Positions 46,884 through 58,744 are shown, counted from the first letter of the stretch. The stretch is DNA of 64,000 bases from Girardinichthys multiradiatus (GCF_021462225.1 NC_061805.1:49083360-49147359); one strand, 5' to 3'. The notes: generated from the sequence alone by a model not told the origin. Made by a program: numbers and translations.

Positions 46884-48606
46884 GGTCAGTGCTAAAATGT
46901 GCCTCACAGCTCAGCCTTCATCATCTCATAGCACCTGTTTCATTGTTATATCTATATTTATTCTATTACATCAGCCTTTAGTCATTAGTAAATTATGAAG
47001 CCTAAAGTAAATTAAACTTTGTCATATTTTTCATATTAACTAACTAACTACAGATGCACCGTTCGGCCTTTTAATGGCCAATAGCGATTTTCTTTGAGGG
47101 TTTACTTCCTGAATCAGGTTTCTTATAAAAACACATACACATATTGCAATTGCACTAGTATATGTCCCTGAACTCTGTCTGATTATCAATAACCTAAAAG
47201 ACAAATATCCTATTTTTGAGCCATAAAGTCTTGAAAGTACCAAGCACGAAAGATGATTCCCAGCCCTTTCATTTGTTTTTAAAATCAGATAAGTAATTTA
47301 AAATTACTTTCTGATAGAACAAAATGCCTCTTAAGAACAGGAAGTAAGAGGCACAATATACCTGGATTAACAAAAATCTTTTTTTAAACTGGAAAATGTC
47401 AAATGTGGCCGCTTATTGGTGACAGAAAATGGATGGAGTCAACACTTTACTACAAAGACCATGTATGAAGGACATGTGGGTGAGCTCTGAGGAAGAACAA
47501 CAAAAAATTGTATCAAAAACAGTCTGTGTTGGAAACACTTTTTGCCCCTGGATTATGAAACAGCAGGACTCTTAGATTTTAGAAGGAACAACCCAAACCT
47601 GAAGGAGGAGGACATAAGGAGGACATATAGCTTGAACAGGGAATCAACAGCCAGACCACTGAGGTGACTATGGGTGCTGTTTGTGAGCATAATGTCTATC
47701 AGGAACAAAACGCTTTTCTTTACAGTTTTTTCACTATTTATGTGTACTCTGTCAGTAAAAATGTCTGATGAACTGAACAGGTTTGGTTAAATCAACAACC
47801 ACTCACCACAAACATTGCCCCTACAGTTCCTTAGCTTTAGATGTGACTCAATTTTTCCCTCAGTGTCTGAGCCAAAGGAAGGAGAGAGTCTTTTACTGTA
47901 GCTACCATTTGAGTGTATACCCCAGCATTTGAACTTCCCTTCCATTTATCTCACATGTAGGTTTACATAGATATGACTTTGTGGGGCAAAAACAAAATAG
48001 TTGAGAGAAAGTAGTCCCAACTGTAGTTTTTAAAGGGGAGCGGCAAACTGACGTCTGAATAAAATTTCCACAGCTATTTCACTAAATCTAAACCTTCATT
48101 AGTAAAATACAGACTGGTTATGTGGAGATAAGTCAGACATTCACTGTGTTGCTTGCTAATACAACATAGGCTAATACATGTCTGTGCACATCAGAGAAAC
48201 AATGCTGGATATCTTTATTATATACAGTCATTTACCACTGTGAGGAACAACAGCCAAACTGAGCTCACATACAGCACAATTTAAATCACTCCAACAGGGT
48301 GCCAATTTGTTAGATCTTCAAGCCAATGCTTCGAGACAACATTTCTCTAGACTTCCTCTTCCTCACTTCAGTTTGCAAACACAAAATTTGTCTTGAGCAG
48401 CCCTTATGCAATGTGCTAATGCCTGAGATTGGTGTTCCACATTTAACAGCATCAACCCTTGATAACTTTTTTGGCATTCTTGGCTGACTTGTGCTTACTT
48501 TTTAATGCTTTTTATATAGATTTTGGCCATGGAAATTAATATAATTCTCATAAGCTACAAGCCTAATGTGTCTTTCAAAAGGAAGTTATTTAACAAACAT
48601 ACGTTC
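46884..48606. other. fras1 intron sequence, no firm element
   Basis: No coding signature. AGATGCACCGTTCGGCC at about 47052 resembles the end of a fish hAT-like repeat (compare 59080) but the other end is not visible. Confidence 0.4.
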
Positions 48607-48645
48607 TGTTGATGGGTTTTGCAAGTAATGCAAAACCCATCAACA
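48607..48645. repeat. Perfect 17-bp inverted repeat (hairpin) with 5-nt loop
   Basis: The left arm is TGTTGATGGGTTTTGCA (48607-48623), the loop is AGTAA, and the right arm (48629-48645) is an exact complement. No surrounding element was recognised. Confidence 0.95.
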
Positions 48646-49130
48646 TAATTTGCTTCATATGGAAGTCAGTGTGTGAATTCTGCCATTTCTGCTTGCACCA
48701 GAGCACTTCTTGCGACATGGGAACATCAGGCCATGAGCCACCCAGTATCATCCAAACCTACATTGAGATTTCTATCAAACTCCATGCTGGTAATGCTGTC
48801 TGAAGCATCGATGAGCCAATCCTGTGTCTCTCAGGGTCTTCACTAACATTTTTGTCAGGTGCTCCAAAAACTGCCTGATAATACAATGACTCAACTTTTG
48901 ATGCCCTCTGGTGTTTTTTTTACCAGCAGCAGCTGGTACCCAATTATGGTCTGCATGTGGACCATATTCCATCTATATATGACCAATCGTTCAGGGTGCT
49001 TAACCTGCTTAACCTGGTTCTCAACTGCTTTTGTCACTAAATTTACTTAATTTGTTCTATGTGTTCAGGATTTACCGAGTGTTCAAAGGAGCACATATGG
49101 GACCCACCTAGAGCTGTGCCAAATGGACAA

Positions 49131-49175
49131 AATATATATTATTATTATTATTAATATTATTATTATTAATTTTGT
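49131..49175. repeat. (TTA)n microsatellite
   Basis: Short run of ATT/TTA units with two imperfections. Confidence 0.9.
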
Positions 49176-50001
49176 TGGAAATGTCTTGATCTGTTCCATT
49201 TTACCAAACATGCAGCTTGAAATGACTGTTAAGCCAGCACTAAACAATCTAAAAATTCACTACAGAAAGGTCAGTTTGGCAGAAAGATAGAAAAAGAAGG
49301 TAAACGTGAGATCAAACATACAGGAAGAGGATTTTAAAAGAAAGGCATTTGTTCTGACCCTTGCAGATGATTAAATCTCAAGTGTTTTATCAGTTTAGGT
49401 GACAGGGAGTCAGATTTTAAAAGCTTTCTTAATGGTGGGAGTACATGGGTTGCTGAGGATGACTAATTTTTAATTAACGCTGGGTTGCCAGCTGGCAGAG
49501 TGGAATTCATCAGTTTTTGATTGTTGCCTTAACTCAGTGTGGTTATCATATCCAAAGTTATCAGTGCAGGCTTCATGTTTAAAATTCCATTTAGGGAGAG
49601 GCATGTGTCAGAAAACAGGGAATAGATTTAGGACTAAAAATGTTCGATAGAAGGTGTAACCTGCAGACAATTCTGCACAAAATGCTTCATGTAGAGAAAG
49701 GACATTTAAAACATAGATAGGCAATCCTTGCAAACTTTTGAGATCAAAAACTTTTACTCTTAGATTTCTCAAAATATAACATTTTCATCTGTGATTTTAG
49801 TTTTTACTTCTGAAATGGTCAGTGTTTTTATTACAGATGTATATTAAATAATAATCATGTCCAAAACCCCTAAACCACCAATTATTTTGCTACATATTGA
49901 CCAGTAGTCTTGTCAACAGCTCATCAGGGGTTTAAAAGGTCTCTCCACATTTACTTTGGACTTTTGCTGCTTCCTTTTATCAAGTGTACTCTAGTCTAGT
50001 C

Positions 50002-51468
50002 CAGGGGTTCTCAACCTGCGGCTCTGGAGCCATGTGTGGCCATCAACAGTGGCTCTTCATAACTTGTTAAAATGTTACAGACCGGAGAAATATACTTAAA
50101 TATAAAGATAAAAAAAGTTCTAGCATGTTTTCTTTGTTTTTAATCTGCATAGAATTTCCTCAACAGAATAGTACTAATTATACAAGAAAAGTATTATATT
50201 TTTCTTTGTTCTAAAATTACATACAAATATCAAGTTTTTTACATGTAACTATAAAACATAAACAATTTATATAGTAGGTGTTCAAATTTTATTTATGAAG
50301 AATGAAGGCAAAAAAATGCTCTTTGGATTGTAAAGGTTGTGTCGTGGTGCGACATTTTGGACTTTGTTGTGGTTTTGTGTTTTGTTTACTTTGGTCTAGA
50401 TGTTTCTATTATTGGGTTTTGTATCATGTTTATTAGTCCTTTTGCTTCCTGTTAGTTTTGTTCCCTTTACCGCCTCCTAGTGTTTGATGATTTCTCTCCC
50501 CTCGCTCTTAGTTCCATTAGTGGTTGCTTTCTTATTAATTGGTATGGTTTTCTAATGATTATTATTATAGTTCTCTGGTTTCCTTGGATTCTCTAGTTTA
50601 GTTTATCATTTAGTATCTCTGTGTTTATTTATGGTTAGGTATTTTTGCACTCTTCTAGTTTATTAGTCTTCTTTCCTCTGCTTGTCATTAGTTTCCCCTT
50701 CAGTTATTATTTTCTCTGTATTAGTTCCCTTTTTTATTGTAGTCCTTTCTAGCTTAGTTCCTCAAGTTAATTTCTATTCTTCCAGTCCCTCCTGATAGGT
50801 TAGCTTTGGTTATTGTTTACATCTTGGTTTGTATTTATTCTAGTCCCCATGTTCTCTGTTTTTTTCCAGTCAGTTCAGTCAGTGTGGTTTTAGGTTTGTT
50901 TATGTTGTAATCCGGTTCGCTTTATGGGTTCCTTGTTTGTTCTTAGGTTGCTCAGATCTTAGCTTATGGTGTTTCTTATGTTCCCTCTAGTTTCTCCGTT
51001 CATGATTATTCTTGACTCTCATGCTTCATTTGTTTATTTTGTTTATAGCTTCGTTTCGGTATTGTTTATTAGACACTTCGCCCATGCTTTAGTTTTTGTA
51101 TTTGTTTCACCTGTTCCTTCTGCCTCCCTGCTTCGTTGTCACACCTGTTCTTAGTTCCTCTGATTACCTACCTTTGTCTCCCTCAGTATATTAGTTGATT
51201 TTGTTTCATTGTGTGTCACTGGTTCCTCCCGTTCACAACCCCGTTCGCTACTCTCGACTATGTTCAGAGTTTTCCATGTTCCTGCAGAGTCAACTTTTGT
51301 AAGTTTTGGTTTTCGACTATGTTTGTACCTGCAGTGTTCTTTGCTTCGTTTCTTTGAGAAGAACCTTTGGAATTAAAGCTTATGCTTTTCTACAACATGC
51401 TGCTGCCTAGCTCTTGTCTGCTCTTTGGTCAACCTAAACCTCAGAACGCGACAGGTTGCTGACCCATG
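50002..51468. mobile_element. hAT-type element split by an LTR insertion
   Basis: The left end is CAGGGGTTCTCAACCTGC (50002). The right end, read on the complement, is CATGGGTCAGCAACCT (ending 51468); 12 of 16 terminal bases agree. The flanking octamers GTCTAGTC (49994-50001) and ATCTCGTC (51469-51476) match at 6 of 8. The hAT sequence is continuous if 50340-51453 and one copy of GGTTG are removed, leaving about 350 bp with no transposase. Confidence 0.65.
50340..51453 (+). mobile_element. Solo LTR with 5-bp target duplication, nested in a hAT element
   Basis: The unit begins TGTCGTGGTGCGAC and ends AGAACGCGACA, with inverted TGTCG/CGACA termini. It is flanked on both sides by GGTTG (50335-50339, 51454-51458). 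The 1114-bp sequence is T-rich on this strand and has GAATTAAAGC near 51370 as a possible polyadenylation signal. No gag or pol frame is present. The style resembles the LTR at 36623-37212, but they are not close copies. Confidence 0.78.
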
Positions 51469-51832
51469 ATCTCGTCCTTTAACCAAGCCATGACCGAATA
51501 TTGCAAGTTTTTCCTGAACATAGGAATAAAGTGGACTGGTGAAGTACAAAAGAATAAAAAGAAACTCTCTCCAGCGGGTGAAGAGCATCTGAAAGTCTTG
51601 ACTTCCAGCAAAGACCTGACAAAAGACCTTCAAAAGGAATGTGAGTAAAAAAACAATCATAGCACAAAGAAAAGCTTTAAAGGACTCCCAGAAAGTCTGG
51701 ACAACCACTTCAAAATATTAGGGTCTGTATGCAAGCATGGCATGACTGAAGACTTTTGGACAGTACGTCAGGCCCATGCGTTGATCATAACACATCCAAC
51801 ACTGGGAAAGTACGTCCGTTTGGAGTCCTTAC

Positions 51833-51940
51833 CCTTTGGAAGTCGCACTGGGGGTTTGGGCAGGAGATGGGCCTGCAGATGGCTACGTCGCTGTAGCAGG
51901 TACACTCCTGACACGACTGGGGCCGCCATGATGTGTTGTT
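51833..51940 (-). CDS. fras1: fras1 exon: main part of VWC domain 1
   Basis: The exon is 108 bp (36 codons, phase 0 at both ends), with acceptor ...CCACAG above 51940 and donor GTAAGG below 51833. The peptide starts NNTSWRPQSCQEC and ends CPNPQCDFQR. It supplies six of the ten VWC1 cysteines; the next exon adds three and the first one must come from an upstream exon. Two overlapping N-glycosylation sequons (NNT, NTS) open the exon. The block NPQC followed by an F-basic ending resembles human FRAS1 VWC1. This is the most 5' fras1 exon I can identify here. Confidence 0.88.
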
Positions 51941-52859
51941 CTGTGGAGACAAAGTTGAAAACAAAGTTTAAACATCACAGACTAATTACCAGATGTGAAG
52001 GCAAGCTTTTTGTTTTGCTTTAAAATGATGCTCAAGATGAAGGTTGCAGCAAGGACAATTCATGTGAAACGCTTTTGTCAGCAATAATATTTTTAATGAG
52101 GCTATTGAGAAAGCTTTACAATATATTGCAAATATATCATCATGCAATATCAGTGTATGCAATATTCAAATCGTATAGGACTGTCTGGAGTGCAATAATC
52201 ATTGGAATATATATTCCAAGTGTTATGAACTTGCATTTTTTATGCTAATGTAATATTTATCTAGTTGGACAGATTCTCAGGGCAGCAGATGCTCACATTG
52301 TACTCTAATGTCATCACCCTAAAGGTCACAGAGTGATGGAAGCACAGATGAGAAAGAGAGGAAAGATGAAAATTGGCACAAATTGCACCTGATATCGTCA
52401 TCCCAATATTTACAAATATTATAAGATTTTCTGATGTCTTGCAGCCCTAGTTGACATCAGAAGTCAGTGAAGATCCAAGTAATTCATGCATACAAACATA
52501 TCCAAACAAATACATTCATAATAAAGTAATGTGTTATAAAGTGGAATGCATTGGGAATATATTCTAATCATTTGATAAATTTGACTGCAAGGAAAGCTAA
52601 GAAACCCCCTGAAATCTGTCAGTGTTTAGAAAGCAGTCGTGTTTCCTATTGATGAGAGATTAATATTGGCTGGTTGAAAGTCCTAAATGATGGCATATAA
52701 AAAGCTTTCTCATTTCTAAAGTATAGCACATTAATCACTTCAGGATGGGCAAAACCAAATAGCTCTCTCAGGACTTTTGCAACATTATTGCTGCAAAACA
52801 TACTGATAGCATTGATTACATATGTACTTCTAAACCTCTGAATGTTCCAGTGAGCCGCT
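51941..52859. other. Sequence upstream of the first identified fras1 exon, nothing recognised
   Basis: Intronic if the signal-peptide exon lies further right. No coding or mobile signature was found. Confidence 0.4.
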
Positions 52860-53290
52860 GGGGTCGTAATCTGAAATGGAAAGAACACAATAACCCCTTG
52901 AACCAGTCACAACCTGATGACCTCACAAAGTATCGAACAGAGTTTTCTAAAGCATCATAAGATGAGCTCTCCAAGACCCAAGGAACACTCACATAGAGCT
53001 TCAGGAGGATCTGGAATTAGCAGGTTACAACTATTCCATGAAAAAAAAAAAAAAAACTCAATCTCCATGGTTTCTATGCTCACTAACTGCACAAGACTCC
53101 ACTGCTGAAGAAAAAGCATGGTTAAGCTTATTTAAAGTTTGCAGCAGAACATTTGGACAAGCCAGTGACATACTTGGAAAATACAGCCTGGATTGAAGAT
53201 ACCAACATTTATCTCTTTCCACATCATTGCATGCACAGTATTTGGAGAAAAAACTACACTGCATTTGATTGTTGCAAAACAAACAACATG
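52860..53290 (+). pseudogene. Tc1-like relic, first of two adjacent related copies
   Basis: It retains CATAGAGCTTCAGGAGGATC, CTCCACTGCTGAAGAAAAAGC and TTTAAAGTTTGCAGCAGAAC, in the order seen in a common fish Tc1 transposase gene between the linker and the catalytic core. A poly-A run (53039-53057) interrupts it. No usable frame remains. Confidence 0.6.
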
Positions 53291-53329
53291 CTATTGGTTG
53301 CAGACATATTTAAGAAATTTTAAATGTTC

Positions 53330-53825
53330 TAGTGTGCATTGTTAGGGCCATAATCTGGAAGTGGAAAAACATAATTTCACTATAAACCAACAACAACCAG
53401 CTGCCCCACGCAAGATTTCTGACAGATAAGTCAAAATAATAAACAGAAGAGTTGCTCAAGAGCTAAAGAGCATACACACAGAGCTTCAGACAGACCTGGA
53501 AACAGCATGTACAGGTTGTCCACCACAATGGCCACCATGCTCAGTCAATATGGAAGACTCCAGTGCTGAATAAAAAATATGCTGAGGCTGATTTAAAGTT
53601 TCCTGCACATTCAGACAAGCTAGAGAAGTACTGGGAGAACACAGCCTGGTCAGATGAGATTAAAATTAAGCTCTTTGGGTATACTGGCACTCAATGTTTG
53701 GAAGAGAAATGGCACTGCACCTTACCTCTAAAACACCATGCCAACAGTGATGTTTGGAGGAAGGAGCATAATGATGTGGGCTGTACAGCACCATCTTAAC
53801 GGGTGTGATTGAATGAAGTATAAGC
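53330..53825 (+). pseudogene. Tc1-like relic, second of two adjacent related copies
   Basis: It repeats the same blocks as 52860-53290 (GGGCCATAATCTGGAAGTGG, CACAGAGCTTCAGACAGACC, TCCAGTGCTGAATAAAAAAT). It runs further into the catalytic region: YWENTAWSDEIKIKLFGY (first Asp box) and a decayed KHHANSDVWRKEHNDVG. Stops and shifts disable it. Confidence 0.68.
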
Positions 53826-55689
53826 TGAAAAGGTTAAATAAGACTATGATCGTACACCCATCTGAAATCCAATTTAATGGATATAACTAAAGATCTGGAG
53901 GTTTAGAAGAAGCCTCCAGAACCTTAGAGATTTGAAGATGTGTGTAAAGGAACAAGGAATCTATACCTGAGCAAGATATGTGACTAGTTTCTCTGAAGAG
54001 GCAACATCTTGAAGCTGTCATTCCACCAATAAATGCTTTTCTGCTAAATATTTACTACATTTTAGTAACTGTTCAATATCTGTCTTGCCATTCCTCTTCA
54101 TTATTTATAGGTTCATTTGTTTTAATTCCGTTGTAGCTGTGATTACTTGGGTTGCTACCGACATCTGGTGTGAATTTCATGTCAACGAGTCTCCTAGAGA
54201 TACATTTACATGTCTGGCAGGCCAGATTAAATCACCGCTGAAATGCAATCGACGGCCACACAGAATTATTCTAGAGACTGCAAATCTGCACTTTGGACAC
54301 CCACAACTTAAAGGTATGGTACCAACTTACGATTCTCTAAACTTAAGCAGCAAAACACTGATGATTCCTGCTGCAAGCTGAGTAAAAACTGCTTTAGTGC
54401 TCTTGAAGAGCCTTAAGCATCACAGCCAATCAGACACAGACGTATGTAGATATCTGTTTTGCCTGCTGGATGCTCACTTTAACATGCCTGCTGGTTGCCA
54501 ATAGCTCATACCACCTGGCTGACAATGTCTTATGAGTAGCTTAAAGCCAAAGCTAAATCAATATTCCAGTGCTCGCATATGCAGGAATATGTCATCATAC
54601 ACACCATGAATCTGATTCAGATGAATGATTAATGTCCCACTCATGACGTGAATGTTCGGGGCTTTATACAGTTTGACCTTCGTGTCCGGGAAGAGATCAT
54701 CCAATGAGAAGGCTTTGCTCCACACGAGACGACCACTAAAGCTGATCTTTTAAAGGATGTATATCTTTAAGCTTGAGGTTTAGCATTTATGAAAATGGGA
54801 AAGAGTCAAACAGCTGCAAACAAACGCCAGCATGGAGGAAGAAACTACATATGGGATGCTTGTTTTCATCGGTCGATGGTAAATCCCTAAAGTCTTTAAG
54901 TCGGCACTAGGCAGCCTGACTTCAGCAACGACATGAGAAAAACCAACAGAGGAAACAAATAAAGAAATAAACAGAACTTAAAAAGTGCCAGAACATGAGT
55001 AAATGGAATCAGAGGTTGACTACAAACCAAATCTCAGATTTGCAAATCAAAGAAAACATTCTGCAAAGTTTTAAACAAAAATGACAGAGAAGATTTATTT
55101 TATAGGTTTTTTAACAAAATAAGGACTTAGTAAGTAAAAAGATTTCAGAAAGCAAAACATTAACCACCAAAACCCAAAGACTAATAAGTATAATCCAAAG
55201 CTTAAATTGTGTTTTGTTTTTCCATACAGTTATTTTAGTTTTTAAAAAGTACAATTTAATCCAAAGGAAATATGTTTAGTGCTCCAGCTTTCACTTTTCC
55301 TTTGCATACAGGCTTTTCTCCATGGTTGTGTGTATTATTACCTTGTGCAGCTGCAACTTGTTAAGTATTTGAAAGTCTATTTAATTTAATGAATCTGAGT
55401 GCAGGACATGCCCTCTAGGGGACCTGAGTGGCATGACGAAGAGGCGCATTATCACTCCTGAAATTATTGTGCTGCTTTGCTCTGAACTGAATTAAAACTG
55501 AGCAGCATTGAATTACATGGAACTGTACTGCACTGCATTGTGATGAAATGAACTACATTAAATTCACCTAGATTGCACTTAATTACTTTAAATTCCATTG
55601 AACTCAACTCAGTTTAATTGAATTTGCTTAAATGTATTGAATTTAATTGCAATGATCTAGGTCTATTTAATTGAATATATATATGGATT
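53826..55689. other. Non-coding stretch, nothing recognised
   Basis: No domain-bearing frame, RNA gene or transposon end was identified. Confidence 0.4.
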
Positions 55690-55880
55690 ATAGGGCTGCA
55701 CGGTGGAGCAGTTGGTGGCACCGTTGCCTTGCAGTAAGAAAGTCCTGGGATTGAATACCGGTCTGGGGTCTTTCTACACTGAGTTTGCATGACATGGGGA
55801 GGACATGCAAGGGGAGATACTGGAGATTTTCTTAACAGTCCACGCTCCTGATAAACTCCTGGGTTGTCCTGACAGGAAGT
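55690..55880 (-). repeat. Teleost dispersed repeat, same family as 1224-1455, opposite strand
   Basis: It starts GGGCTGCACGGTGGAGCAG and includes CACCGTTGCCTTGCAGTAAG and CTGAGTTTGCATGACATGGG, matching the 5' half of the copy at 22262. Confidence 0.65.
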
Positions 55881-56510
55881 TGCATAACAGACAATCTATT
55901 AACAGAACCCAATTGCCTCCAGTTTACCTAAAAATAAAGAAATCAGTCTTTGTTTGGACTATATTGGACTATATATTACACACAGCTGTGATGAGTCTGC
56001 ATCCATCCATCAATATAAAGCACAGGACAATGTAGAACAGATAGCTCCATGCAGTTTTATTGGGTTATTTTGAGCTCACACAGCCAAAGTCAGCAGTTTG
56101 CTTGTAATCACCAGCACATGGGGATCTTAGACATTATGAGGAGGAAATATGCAGCCCTGAATCACAGCAGGAGGCATTTTTGGCAGCATAGCTGGCTAAT
56201 TGAAGTAATAAACTATGACAGAAACCAACAAAGCTACATCACATAACAGTTTGGGGCCATTAGGAGGTCTTAGAAAGGCAATAGATCAGCTGCAACATTA
56301 AAACAACCTGCTCTATACTGTGACATTCCCCAATGTGCAACCAAAGGAGGTTCAACACTGAAGGAGCTGTAGACTCTACAAGTCTATTGCAAAACTTGCA
56401 CTGTTGCCATTATTTTTCGCTGACCTTGCTCTAAAACCAACAGTATCATACTTTTCTCTAACTGTTTGATCAAGTATGCATCAAACAAAACTTGATCCTG
56501 CGACAAATTT

Positions 56511-56710
56511 TGTCAGCCTGTGGTTTCTATAGTTTGGTTTAGTTTGTCAGCAGTTTTGTGTTCATATTTTGGCTTTGTCATGGTTTTAGTTTAGGTTTTT
56601 TTCTTTAGGATTTAGGATTTTATGATTATCATTTTGCAGTTTTGCTTCTACCTTCTCAGTTTAAATCTTCACTTTGTTCCTCATTTGTTTGTGTTTTAGT
56701 CTTACTTTTT
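56511..56710 (+). mobile_element. LTR-like T-rich fragment
   Basis: It starts TGTCAGCCTGTGG and has the same T-rich, gene-free style as the solo LTRs at 36623 and 50340. No matching end or target duplication is visible, so the call is tentative. Confidence 0.3.
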
Positions 56711-56754
56711 CAAAGACACCTCACATGCGGAAAAAACAAGCACACACACCTTAG

Positions 56755-56987
56755 CAGTGGTGCCCAAGTCTGATCCTCGAGAGCTACTATGTTGCAACTT
56801 TTAGATGCACTCCTTCTCCAACACAACTAAGTTAAATGGCTGAATACCCTTATCAATATTTAGTCAATCGGCTCTGCAGAGGCTCAGTAACAAGCCATTC
56901 ATCTGATTTAGGTGTGTTGGAGGAGGAAGGGACGCATCTAAAAGTTGCAGGGTTGTAGCTCTTGAGGACTGGACTTGAGCATCACTG
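56755..56987. mobile_element. Palindromic MITE (hAT-like ends)
   Basis: The left end CAGTGGTGCCCAAGTC and the right end (complement CAGTGATGCTCAAGTC) continue into long inverted arms. GCAACTTTTAGATGC on the left is matched by GCATCTAAAAGTTGC on the right, and CTCCAACACA by GTGTTGGAG. The 233-bp unit is therefore almost wholly palindromic with a central spacer. No clean target duplication is seen. Confidence 0.78.
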
Positions 56988-58062
56988 ATTTAGAGGCTCC
57001 AGTTAACCTGGGATGCATATTATATCCTGTAAGAGGAAGCTGGAGTTCCTGAAATGTCATAAATGCACAGGCAACAACGCTAACCACCAGGCCACTCTTC
57101 AGCCGACAGCTGCAAACAGGACTTTTTTAAATTGTGAAATGTAAAAGATGTTGCAAGAATTTCAGGTAATGCTGTCTTTCAAAACTAACATGATTTCCTA
57201 GAGATAAACTTCCCGATTCCCAGGCAGCAGTTTGAATACTTGGAAAAACATAACATTAAGTTTAAAAAAACAATATTAGGCTGCCTAAACACATTAACAC
57301 ATTGTCCTTTAGGAGGTGAGGAAGCAGTTCTGTGCAGTTAAAGCTTAATTTGAAGGTAAAATCTGTATAAATCTAAAAGAATGAACAAGTTCATGATAAA
57401 ATATTTGAATCACCTCATGCTAAGCTAAGTATTGGTGTCACGGGTTAATAATAGGCCAGCATGCATGTCGATAGGTGGTCAGAAATAATGTTTCCTGTTA
57501 TGGCTCCTTGACGGTCTTTCATGTCTCCCTTACTAGAGACGAGTAAAATTAGCAGAGCAGCTAGAAATATTTGTGACTGACCGAACAGAGTTTCACAGCT
57601 CAGAGTGCATTTCAGTTCAGTTTTCAGAAGGAGGAGGTTTGCTTTAAATTCTGAACAGAACATAAGCAGAATGGGATCTTTTTATACAAAAATTGGCCTT
57701 TCAACCTCTGTTCACACCAAGCCGTGTAACAGCCCACTTAAACTTCACCTCTGAGTAAGGGAGCAGCTTGTGCCAAACTGTATGATCTATTTTTTGTTCA
57801 GGAAACTGGAGCCACATATCTGATGAGAAGGAGAAATCTTTCTCCAGGAAAAGATGGAAAAAGTCCCCAACTCCTTACATTTTTAATCTCAGCTAGATCC
57901 CTGCTAAATAGCCCGTTACTCAATTTTTGTTTCTCTCTATTTCTAAAATAAATAACTTGTCCACACCAGCTTAGAAATTTCAAGAAAAATGTGAAAATTC
58001 CCACACTTTGCCAGTTGGTGGTGATAACATAAACTTTTACAGCACCAGGAAAATTCAGGTAA
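56988..58062. other. Non-coding stretch, nothing recognised
   Basis: No coding or mobile signature was found. The antisense open frame at 57798-58280 overlaps a SINE and is not considered a gene. Confidence 0.4.
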
Positions 58063-58217
58063 GCGGGGCGTGGTGTAGCGGTAGAATGGGCACAATAGTC
58101 CTCAACGCAGCTGACCAGGGTTCCATTCCTGACCTTTGCTGTATGTCTACTGTCATTCTCTCTCTCCCCATTTCCTGTCTGGTAACTGTCCATAAAGGCC
58201 ACTAGAGCCAAAAAAAA
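58063..58217 (+). mobile_element. tRNA-derived SINE-like element
   Basis: The head GGGGCGTGGTGTAGCGGTAG resembles a box A region, and GGTTCCATTCC (58119-58129) matches the box B consensus GGTTCRANNCC. This is followed by a CT-rich body (CATTCTCTCTCTCCCCATTT) and a short A-run tail. Such an element uses an internal RNA polymerase III promoter and LINE enzymes for copying. It is one diverged copy. Confidence 0.72.
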
Positions 58218-58744
58218 GGTTCGAAGGAGGAGCATCCTAAGCAGGTCTAAAGTCTTTTTTTCATTGATATTGTGCATCATTATCTCTCAGTCATTAACAT
58301 ATGACACCTCAGGTTCGAATGTGATGAGAGGAAGGTCAGAGTGGAACAAATGTGGGAAAACAAATGTGTCGATTACTGCAAAGAAAAAGGAAAGGAGCAG
58401 TGTGTCAAGAACAGAGGAGGAATGGAAATATGATGTCCCACAGTGAAGAAATTCTGGTGTGCCAGCAGCAAATTGAAAGGCAAATGGAAGCATGCAGATT
58501 GATACAAAGGTAAAAAATATATAAACAAAAATCTAAGAATAAGAGACTGTACAGTAGGGGAGAAAATAAATACTGTGCAGTTAGCAAAAATAGCATACTC
58601 ATGTTCAAAGAAATGTGCAACGGAGTGGACTGATTTAAAAAATTTACAAAATGTGAATGTATAATTGTGCATAAAAAGAAACAACAGACTTTTTACAAGA
58701 AATGAAGAAAACATTGCAAGTAACAGAGGGGATGTAAACACATT

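Larger units (their letters stand above)
7882..51940 (-). other. fras1: fras1 gene, N-terminal VWC segment (nine exons, partial)
   Basis: This is the genomic span of the nine fras1 exons found in the window, transcribed from 51940 down to 7882. Joined, the exons give 1111 coding bases in one frame. They encode six consecutive VWC domains with the 10-cysteine pattern ending CCxxC. The order and wording of the domains fit the N-terminus of vertebrate Fras1, for example the ECNNAQVTC and GTLAV...GQCCPEC blocks of VWC6 and the RCCEEC block closing VWC4. Fras1 is a large secreted or membrane-anchored basement membrane protein that works with Frem proteins in epithelial-mesenchymal adhesion; loss causes Fraser syndrome in humans and fin blistering in zebrafish. 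Intron phases after the nine exons are 0,0,1,0,0,0,0,0,1. CRIM1, KCP and chordin also carry VWC domains but fit the sequence less well. The first exon and everything after VWC6 are missing from the window. Confidence 0.9.

Noticed and set aside
51466..51708. Open frames on both strands next to the VWC1 exon
   Set aside because: They overlap the hAT right end, show no domain and lack splice support.
7882..51940. Assignment of the VWC exons to CRIM1, KCP or chordin
   Set aside because: The order and wording of six VWC domains, especially VWC6 with GTLAV...GQCCPEC, fit Fras1 better; no IGFBP or CHRD domain was seen.
57798..58280. 160-codon antisense open frame with a hydrophobic start, considered as a fras1 signal-peptide exon
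   Set aside because: It runs through the SINE in antisense, lacks the C-x-x-x-G strand and has no suitable donor site.
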